From an uncultured Treponema sp. (GTDB lineage Bacteria; Spirochaetota; Spirochaetia; Treponematales; Treponemataceae), in NCBI GenBank assembly GCA_934718065.1, contig CAKUZR010000014.1:1-64000 (forward strand): 64,000 bases of DNA, read 5' to 3'. Under the pieces are notes generated by a model. That model was given only the letters and a program-made list of their open reading frames with translations, did no database searches and was not told the origin of the DNA. Below, piece by piece: positions 59,078 through 64,000 of this stretch. Numbering within the stretch: position 1 is the first letter of the stretch; the number at the start of each line of letters is the position of its first letter. The position numbers and the translations under genes were made by a program.

Positions 59078-60568
59078 ATGGCAAATACAAAAGACACACA
59101 CGCATGTACTTTGGACAAAATCATCAGTCTTTGCAAGAGAAGAGGCTTTGTTTACCAGGCTTCAGAAATTTACGGAGGACAGGCTGGCGCCTGGGATTAC
59201 GGTCCGCTCGGTGTGGATTTTAAAAGAAATATTCAGAATGCCTGGTGGCATTATATGATTCAGCTTCACGATGATGTTGTAGGCCTTGACTCGGCGATTT
59301 TCCAGCATCATACAACATGGAAGGCTTCCGGCCACGTTGACCATTTTTCAGATCCAATGGTTGACTGTCTTGAATGCAATGCCCGCCACCGCGCAGACAA
59401 ACTTATAGAAGATTTTGTTGCGGCAAATCCGGACAAAGACCCTGGAAAGCCGGTTGACACAATGACGCACGATGAAATGAAAGCGTACATCGATGCGAAT
59501 GTAAACTGCCCTACCTGCGGCTCTAAAAACAGAAAATACACAGCTGTCCGCGAATTCAACCTTATGTTCAAAACTTACCAGGGACCGATTGCGGATGACT
59601 CTCATCTTATTTATCTTCGCCCTGAAACCTGCCAGGGAATTTTTACGGATTTCAAGAATATTGTTCAGTCAAACCGCATGAAAATTCCTTTCGGTGTTGC
59701 TCAGGTTGGAAAATCGTTCCGAAACGAAATTATTTTCAAGAATTTTATTTTCAGAACTTGTGAATTTGAGCAGATGGAAATGGAATATTTCTGCAAGCCT
59801 GGAACTGAGGACGAAACTTTTGAGCGATGGCGAAAAGAACGCTGGGCTTTCTATTTGAAGTACGGAATTCCGGAAAAGCAGCTTAAATGGCACCACCACG
59901 ACAAGCTTGCCCACTACGCGAAGGATGCCTACGATATCACTTATAATTTCCCGATTGGATTCGAGGAAGTTGAAGGAATTCACTCGCGCACAGATTTCGA
60001 CCTTTCGCAGCACCAGCTTTATTCAAAGAAAGATATGTCTTACATCGACCAGGAAGACGGAAACAAGAAATACATTCCTTATGTTGTTGAAACTTCTGCC
60101 GGCCTGAACAGAAATTTCCTGATGTTCCTTTGCGAGGCTTACGAAGAGGAAAATGTTTCAACAGAAGAAGGCAAGGAAGACTACAGAACTGTTCTGCATC
60201 TTGATCCGCGGCTTGCGCCAATCACAGTTGCGGTTCTTCCATTGATGAAAAAGGACGGGCTTGCTGAAAAGGCGAAGGAAATCCAGCATCATTTGAAGGA
60301 AGATTTTGTAACAGATTTTGATGTTTCAGGAACTGTTGGAAAGCGTTACCGCCGCCAGGATGAAGTTGGAACACCTTTCTGCGTTACCGTTGACTACGAC
60401 ACAATCCAGGAAACAAAGGAAGACGGCTCAAAGAACGAATTCTACAACACAGTCACAGTTCGTTTCCGCGATTCAATGAAGCAGGAGCGCGTTCATCTTG
60501 ACGAGCTTATTCCGTTCATTCAGAAAGCAATCCGCGAATACAAGCCTGTGGAAAGAAAAGACAGATAA
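59078..60568 (+). CDS. glyS: Glycyl-tRNA synthetase, single-chain (alpha2) type
   Basis: A 496-aa class II synthetase charging tRNA-Gly. Seen: CKRRGFVYQASEIYGG, AWDYGPLGVDFKRNIQNAWW (motif 1 region), zinc-type cysteines CLECNARHR and CPTCGSKNR, motif 2 RNEIIFKNFIFRTCEFEQME, and the C-terminal anticodon-binding domain (LAPITVAVLPLMKKDGLAEK). AAAGGAG lies 6 nt before the ATG. The leader after 58950 is ~130 nt with a small AACCG/GGTT stem. Confidence 0.96.
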   Translation: MANTKDTHACTLDKIISLCKRRGFVYQASEIYGGQAGAWDYGPLGVDFKRNIQNAWWHYMIQLHDDVVGLDSAIFQHHTTWKASGHVDHFSDPMVDCLECNARHRADKLIEDFVAANPDKDPGKPVDTMTHDEMKAYIDANVNCPTCGSKNRKYTAVREFNLMFKTYQGPIADDSHLIYLRPETCQGIFTDFKNIVQSNRMKIPFGVAQVGKSFRNEIIFKNFIFRTCEFEQMEMEYFCKPGTEDETFERWRKERWAFYLKYGIPEKQLKWHHHDKLAHYAKDAYDITYNFPIGFEEVEGIHSRTDFDLSQHQLYSKKDMSYIDQEDGNKKYIPYVVETSAGLNRNFLMFLCEAYEEENVSTEEGKEDYRTVLHLDPRLAPITVAVLPLMKKDGLAEKAKEIQHHLKEDFVTDFDVSGTVGKRYRRQDEVGTPFCVTVDYDTIQETKEDGSKNEFYNTVTVRFRDSMKQERVHLDELIPFIQKAIREYKPVERKDR

Positions 60569-60590
60569 AAAATTGCGGCGGGGAGTTGAA

Positions 60591-60638
60591 ATGCAGTTCT
60601 GGAGCCGGCTGTTCTAACGGCTGAAACCAGGGCTGCAT
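60591..60638 (+). other. Structured intercistronic leader before the aldo/keto reductase-like gene
   Basis: ATGCAG/CTGCAT (60591-60596 with 60633-60638), CTGG/CCAG and AGCCG/CGGCT (60603-60607 with 60618-60622) form one nested hairpin. The GGAGG of the next gene follows immediately. No T-run. Could be a processing site or control element. Confidence 0.55.
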
Positions 60639-60649
60639 GGAGGTTTTTA

Positions 60650-61411
60650 ATGGAATACGTTCGACTTGGAAAATCAAATCTGATGATTTCCCGTGTTGCT
60701 TTTGGCGCAATGTCTTTGACAAAGGCCGGAAATGATGAAAAAGCGGCTGAGCTTGTTCGGAGCGCTTACAACCAGGGAATCAATTTTTTTGACACTTCCA
60801 GAAATACTCCTGACTGCGAGAAGCTTCTGGGCGACGCGCTGGGCGACATCCGCTCCTCCGTGGTGATTGCCTCAAAGACAAGCGCGCAGAGCGGGGCGGA
60901 AGTTTTAAGCGATTTGGAAACAAGTTTGAACGTTATGCACACCGATTCAATAGATTTGTACCAGTATGAGTCGGATTCGTTTATTCCGGAGGAAAACGGA
61001 ATTGACGGAATTTATTCGGCGTTAAAAACCTTGAAGGCTTCCGGCAAGATAAAAAGCTTCGGGCTGGCCACAACGGATTTTGACATTGCTGAAAAAGCTA
61101 TTTCCGGCGGCTTATACGACACGATTCAGTTTCCGTTCAGCATGATAAGCTCCGACAGAACGAGGCAGCTTGTTGAGCTTTGCCGCGAGAATGACATTGG
61201 CTTTATTGCGATGCAGCCGTTGTGCGGAGGAATTCTTACTTCGATTCCGCTGGCTTACGGTTTTCTGCGCGAATACGAAAATGTTGTGCCGCTCTGGGGC
61301 GCTCAGTCTTTGCAGGAGCTGGAGCAAATTCTTTATTTCAATGACCATCCGCCGGTAGTTGATGAAAAATTCAATGAGGATGTTGAAAAAATCCGCGCGT
61401 TTTTCAGCTGA
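60650..61411 (+). CDS. Aldo/keto reductase-like protein with altered catalytic tetrad
   Basis: A 253-aa protein of the AKR TIM-barrel fold: EYVRLGKSNLMISRVAFGAM at the N-terminus, INFFDTSRNTPDCEKLLGDAL, VVIASKTS, SIDLYQYES and SGKIKSFGLAT. The catalytic Asp (FFDT) and Lys (ASKT) are present, but Tyr is replaced by Thr (SRNTPDCE) and His by Glu (LYQYES). Normal AKRs of this type reach ~320 residues. Activity as a reductase is therefore doubtful. GGAGG precedes the ATG by 6 nt. Follows glyS by 81 nt. Confidence 0.8.
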   Translation: MEYVRLGKSNLMISRVAFGAMSLTKAGNDEKAAELVRSAYNQGINFFDTSRNTPDCEKLLGDALGDIRSSVVIASKTSAQSGAEVLSDLETSLNVMHTDSIDLYQYESDSFIPEENGIDGIYSALKTLKASGKIKSFGLATTDFDIAEKAISGGLYDTIQFPFSMISSDRTRQLVELCRENDIGFIAMQPLCGGILTSIPLAYGFLREYENVVPLWGAQSLQELEQILYFNDHPPVVDEKFNEDVEKIRAFFS

Positions 61412-61419
61412 TTTCTGAT

Positions 61420-61564
61420 GTGGCAAGGATTGGAAGGTCGCGCGGAGCGCGTTGCGGAATAAAAACGGAGTTTTTGTGGAGCAATGGAGGCGAAGGCCGG
61501 AAACCTGGAAAGCCTGGTTTTGGTTGGTGAGCCTGCCGAACCAAGCAAAAGCCACCCAAATAAA
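61420..61564 (+). repeat. Dispersed repeat R2, second copy
   Basis: Begins 8 nt after the stop of the AKR-like gene. Outer blocks are the same as at 28638-28837 (TGGCAAGGATTGGAAGGTC; GGAGGCGAAGGCCGGAAACC; GCAAAAGCCACCCAAA), but the middle is shorter and different (GCGCGGAGCGCG palindrome). Confidence 0.8.
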
Positions 61565-61580
61565 AAATATCAAACTAAAG

Positions 61581-62927
61581 CTAGTTGAATTCGCTTAAAT
61601 CAACTGAACTGAATCCTTGGTCGTCTTTTTTCTCTTTTTCTTTTGCGTTTTCAAGGGCGTTTGTAAGCTCCGCGGTCTGGGCTGTGATTTTTCGCTGCAT
61701 ATCAAGCGTTTTCTGCACGTCGGCCTGCTCTTCCTTTGTAAGAACACGGACAATTTTATTCAGGTTGTTGTCGGTCTGGAGCGTTTTTGGCGAGCCGTCC
61801 GGCTCTGTTTCGTTCACAAGCTGGACAATCGGATTTTTCGGATTGTTCGGGGAAACGTCTGAAACGATTGCGATTTTTCCGTTCTGAAGATACACAAAAG
61901 CGCCAATCGGGAAAAGTGAAAGGCTGTAAAGAAGCGCTTTGATTACCGTTGCATCGTACTGCTGGTTTTCGTTTTTCAGCATTTCAATCATTGCGTCGAA
62001 AGTTGTGCGCTCGGTTTTGTAAAGGCGCGGCGCGGTGATTGCCTCGAATGAGCAGGCGACCGCGATTATTTTTGCATAGTTTGAGATTTTTTCGCCGGTC
62101 AGGTGCTGAGGATAGCCTTTGCCGTTTTCTTTTTCGTGGTGCTCCAGGACTCCAAGCTGGATGCTAAGCGGAAAATTCAGTTCCTTCAGGATTGCGCAGC
62201 CAAGCAGCGGATGCGTTGAAATTTGTGTGCGTTCGCTGTTCGTAAGTTTCCGGTTCGACATATAAAGCTGCGGAGGAAGGCGGAGCATTCCGATTTCGTG
62301 GAGAATGCTCGTGATTCCAAGCTCAATCAGCTTTGAAATCGGAATATGAAGCTCAAGTCCGAGCGTGATTGCAAGAACTGTTGAGCGCATTGAATGTATT
62401 ACCAGAAAATTCTTGCTTCGCTGCTCCGCTGAAGGCGTAATCCGCAGAACATAACGTTTGTTGTCCTTGATGAAAATGCAAAGGTCTTTCACGGTGTCGG
62501 AAAGTTCCTGGTAGTTTATTTTTTTTCTGGTGGCGTAGTCGGTGTAGACTGAATTGATGTAATTCATGTATTCGTTGTAAACGGTCTGCACTGATTCAAG
62601 TCGGGAACGCTCAGTGTTCGCGAATTTTCCGGAATTTGCCTGTTCAAGCGCGTGCTTCAGGGAATTTTTGGCTTTTTCTTCAGCCTGAATTTTTGCGATT
62701 TCCTGCTTTGACTTGTCAGTTTTTTGAACTGGAAGCCCGATGTCGCCGCCAAGGCTCATGTCCGCATCGCATGAAAATTCAGAGAAATTCCATTCAGCCA
62801 GGGCTTTTGTGAGCGATTCTGTAACAGGAACGGCAACCGGAAGGAGTAAAAAATTGTCATCAAGCATAAGGTCGCTTTTAAAAGTTAAATCAGGTTTCAA
62901 GGCATTAATATTTACTTTTGTACTCAT
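61581..62927 (-). CDS. HD-GYP-type domain protein with altered metal ligands
   Basis: A 448-aa protein. N-terminal ~150 residues helical; HD-GYP domain at ~175-340: FLVIHSMRSTV, ITSILHEIGMLRLP, STHPLLGCAIL, LEHHEKENGKGYP. The GYP motif and several His remain, but the HD dyad reads HE and the later xADxxDA reads VACSFEA, so two metal Asp are replaced. c-di-GMP hydrolysis is uncertain; a binding role is possible. The C-terminal tail is charged. ATG at 62927 has GGAG 8 nt upstream; the TTG at 62933 is too close to the RBS. Confidence 0.8.
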   Translation of the reverse strand: MSTKVNINALKPDLTFKSDLMLDDNFLLLPVAVPVTESLTKALAEWNFSEFSCDADMSLGGDIGLPVQKTDKSKQEIAKIQAEEKAKNSLKHALEQANSGKFANTERSRLESVQTVYNEYMNYINSVYTDYATRKKINYQELSDTVKDLCIFIKDNKRYVLRITPSAEQRSKNFLVIHSMRSTVLAITLGLELHIPISKLIELGITSILHEIGMLRLPPQLYMSNRKLTNSERTQISTHPLLGCAILKELNFPLSIQLGVLEHHEKENGKGYPQHLTGEKISNYAKIIAVACSFEAITAPRLYKTERTTFDAMIEMLKNENQQYDATVIKALLYSLSLFPIGAFVYLQNGKIAIVSDVSPNNPKNPIVQLVNETEPDGSPKTLQTDNNLNKIVRVLTKEEQADVQKTLDMQRKITAQTAELTNALENAKEKEKKDDQGFSSVDLSEFN

Positions 62928-63036
62928 AGACAATACTCCACTTTGAATATCGGAAAAAATTGCGGAATCTTTAGTTTTTTGTTGCGCGTGCGGCGGTGTG
63001 GCGGCCTTGTTCGGAGAAAATTCAAAACTGCAAAAA

Positions 63037-63071
63037 AAAACTTGAAAAACCTCACACGTTTTTCAAGTTTT
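63037..63071. terminator. Perfect 14-bp hairpin terminator
   Basis: AAAACTTGAAAAAC (63037-63050), loop CTCACAC, GTTTTTCAAGTTTT (63058-63071), flanked by A- and T-runs. Lies between the minus-strand HU/Ig-like gene and the HD-GYP gene and may work in both directions. Confidence 0.75.
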
Positions 63072-63072
63072 C

Positions 63073-63277
63073 AATGGAATTTTCCATTTTTGAAGGACAC
63101 ATAGATTACAGGCGTCTGGATGTCTACACGTCTGTAACTTGCTGTACTTATATTATCGGGATTGCGGCGCGCTACTTTAGAAAAATTTTCTGTTTTGGGC
63201 GGAAAAATTGGATGTGTGCGGAAGAGCGAGGAGCGGCGGGGAAAAACGGGGCGGCATGGTGGCAGGGCTGGGCGGAA
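63073..63277. other. Gene-free stretch with an inverted repeat
   Basis: TTACAGGCGT (63106-63115) pairs with ACGTCTGTAA (63128-63137, one G-U), a candidate operator or RNA hairpin. The rest is G-rich at its 3' end with no gene recognised. Confidence 0.35.
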
Positions 63278-63308
63278 AAGACAGTTCATTCAGCAGCTGA
63301 ACTGTCTT
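63278..63308 (-). terminator. Terminator of the HU/Ig-like gene
   Basis: AAGACAGTTCA (63278-63288) and TGAACTGTCTT (63298-63308) form a perfect 11-bp stem; on the minus strand it is followed by TTTT. Confidence 0.75.
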
Positions 63309-63317
63309 GGATTATTT

Positions 63318-64000
63318 TTACTTTATTTCAAGCGCATCGGAAATGGTTGTTACAAGATCCTTTCTTTTGTATTTCAAGTTTGAAGGGCATCTTGTCTTCA
63401 GCACAATGCGGTAGTTTCCAGCCGTGAGCGATTTTGGCAGGGGAAAAAGCAGTGTTCCGGGCTTGTTCACTGAAAGCTTCGCTGTAACTTTCGTCCAGCC
63501 AGCTTCAGTTTCGTCAATCGCGCCGCTGTTTTCTGCCGCTGGAGCGAGCCAGATTCCGCTGTCCTCTCCGCCGACCAGAAGCTTTTTTCCTGTAATCTGG
63601 ACAGAGCCGTTCAAAGAAAGAATTCCGTCTGCCGAGCCTGTGTCAACATCAACAATCTGGCTGATAGTTGCAAATGGCTCAGAATACGCCTCCTGCTCGA
63701 CTGTAAGCTTTGAGATTGCGGATTTTGTAACCTCAGACGGAATGAACTTTACCGTAATGTCAGGAGAAGCTGATTTTCCGTCTGTTGAGCCTTTGCAGGC
63801 AAGGTAGAAAACCCCGAGATTCAGACAGTTCACGGAATTTCCGCCTCCAAGCGATTCTGTGATTGCTTTTTCCAGGGCATCACAGACTGAGTAAACCGTT
63901 CCTATGTCCAGCTGGGGAACTTTGTTTGCCACAAGCTGGAGCACATTTCCAACAGTGTGGGTGTTGCGGACGGCTCTTCCGACATATTTATCAGAAGAGT
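63318..64000 (-). CDS. HU-like DNA-binding protein with DUF4469 Ig-like domain (5' end outside the window)
   Basis: At least 227 codons, open to the window edge. The visible N-terminal part (SDKYVGRAVRNTHTVGNVLQ, then LVANKVPQLDIGTVYSVCDALEKAI...LNLGVFYLACKGS) matches the HU-like DNA-binding domain found in Bacteroidetes and Treponema, with the NLGVFY strand near its end. Residues further on (SLNGSVQITGKKLLVGG, KVTAKLSVNKPGTLLFPLPK, AGNYRIVLKTRC) form a DUF4469-type Ig-like domain. Nucleoid or regulatory role inferred. A perfect hairpin ends the gene. Confidence 0.75.
   Translation of the reverse strand, partial: SSDKYVGRAVRNTHTVGNVLQLVANKVPQLDIGTVYSVCDALEKAITESLGGGNSVNCLNLGVFYLACKGSTDGKSASPDITVKFIPSEVTKSAISKLTVEQEAYSEPFATISQIVDVDTGSADGILSLNGSVQITGKKLLVGGEDSGIWLAPAAENSGAIDETEAGWTKVTAKLSVNKPGTLLFPLPKSLTAGNYRIVLKTRCPSNLKYKRKDLVTTISDALEIK

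Overview
The window reads as chromosomal DNA of a spirochaete, most likely a gut- or rumen-type Treponema. This is inferred from family content: a DUF4954-type beta-helix protein, a PilZ protein with a treponemal-style N-terminal region, an archaeal-type UMP kinase, many short lipoproteins and signal-peptide proteins, and a RarA with a long C-terminal extension. By eye the base composition is moderately A+T-rich. No rRNA, CRISPR array, phage genes or complete insertion sequence were seen. Three tRNA genes (Arg-CCT, Gln-CTG, Glu-CTC) lack an encoded CCA.

Layout. 0-7.4 kb: folate cyclo-ligase, an M16-like pseudo-peptidase, a DUF4954 protein and an HTH-aldolase fusion. 7.5-12.3 kb: an A+T-rich operon of four exported lipoproteins, at least two of them hydrolases. 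12.5-15.3 kb: a membrane-bound HTH regulator, a tandem array of palindromes and an AAA/PD-(D/E)XK protein. 15.3-24 kb: central carbon and housekeeping genes (pckG, pyk, a PhnP-like hydrolase, rpmB, uvrB, htrA). 24-28.6 kb: a PEGA outer-membrane protein, a DUF4143 ATPase, radC and a GH73 lipoprotein. 28.9-34 kb: an operon of ECF sigma factor, anti-sigma factor, TIG/transglutaminase-like protein and UMP kinase, then cysS. 34.4-42.3 kb: murB, a double cNMP-binding protein, small exported proteins, TPR and PilZ proteins, a glycosidase lipoprotein and membrane proteins. 42.3-49.1 kb: rarA, gltA, rluB, fhs and tRNA-Arg. 49.2-54.9 kb: an MBL hydrolase, a GH13 neopullulanase, an RluA enzyme, tRNA-Gln, tRNA-Glu with a tandem repeat, and a TrpR/YerC-like regulator. 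55-64 kb: a giant ankyrin lipoprotein, a second membrane HTH regulator with its own palindromic array and a G10 tract, glyS, an aldo/keto reductase-like protein, an HD-GYP protein and a partial HU/Ig-like DNA-binding protein.

Metabolically, pckG, pyk and gltA sit at the PEP/pyruvate/citrate node, fhs and the formyl-THF cyclo-ligase serve one-carbon folate chemistry, and the GH13 enzyme degrades alpha-glucans. PilZ and HD-GYP point to c-di-GMP signalling.

The most unusual signals are these. (1) About 17 genes have a -10 hexamer, often an extended TGN -10, usually 6-8 nt before the ATG with no Shine-Dalgarno sequence, predicting leaderless mRNAs. (2) Two paralogous membrane HTH regulators each sit beside a tandem array of short palindromes. 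(3) A ~195-bp MITE-like repeat (R1) has terminal inverted repeats, a 9-bp target duplication in one copy and a TAG-ended target. (4) A 214/217-bp tandem repeat follows tRNA-Glu, and each unit ends in the last 20 nt of that tRNA. (5) Several enzyme-like proteins have lost catalytic residues (M16, transglutaminase, aldo/keto reductase, HD-GYP).
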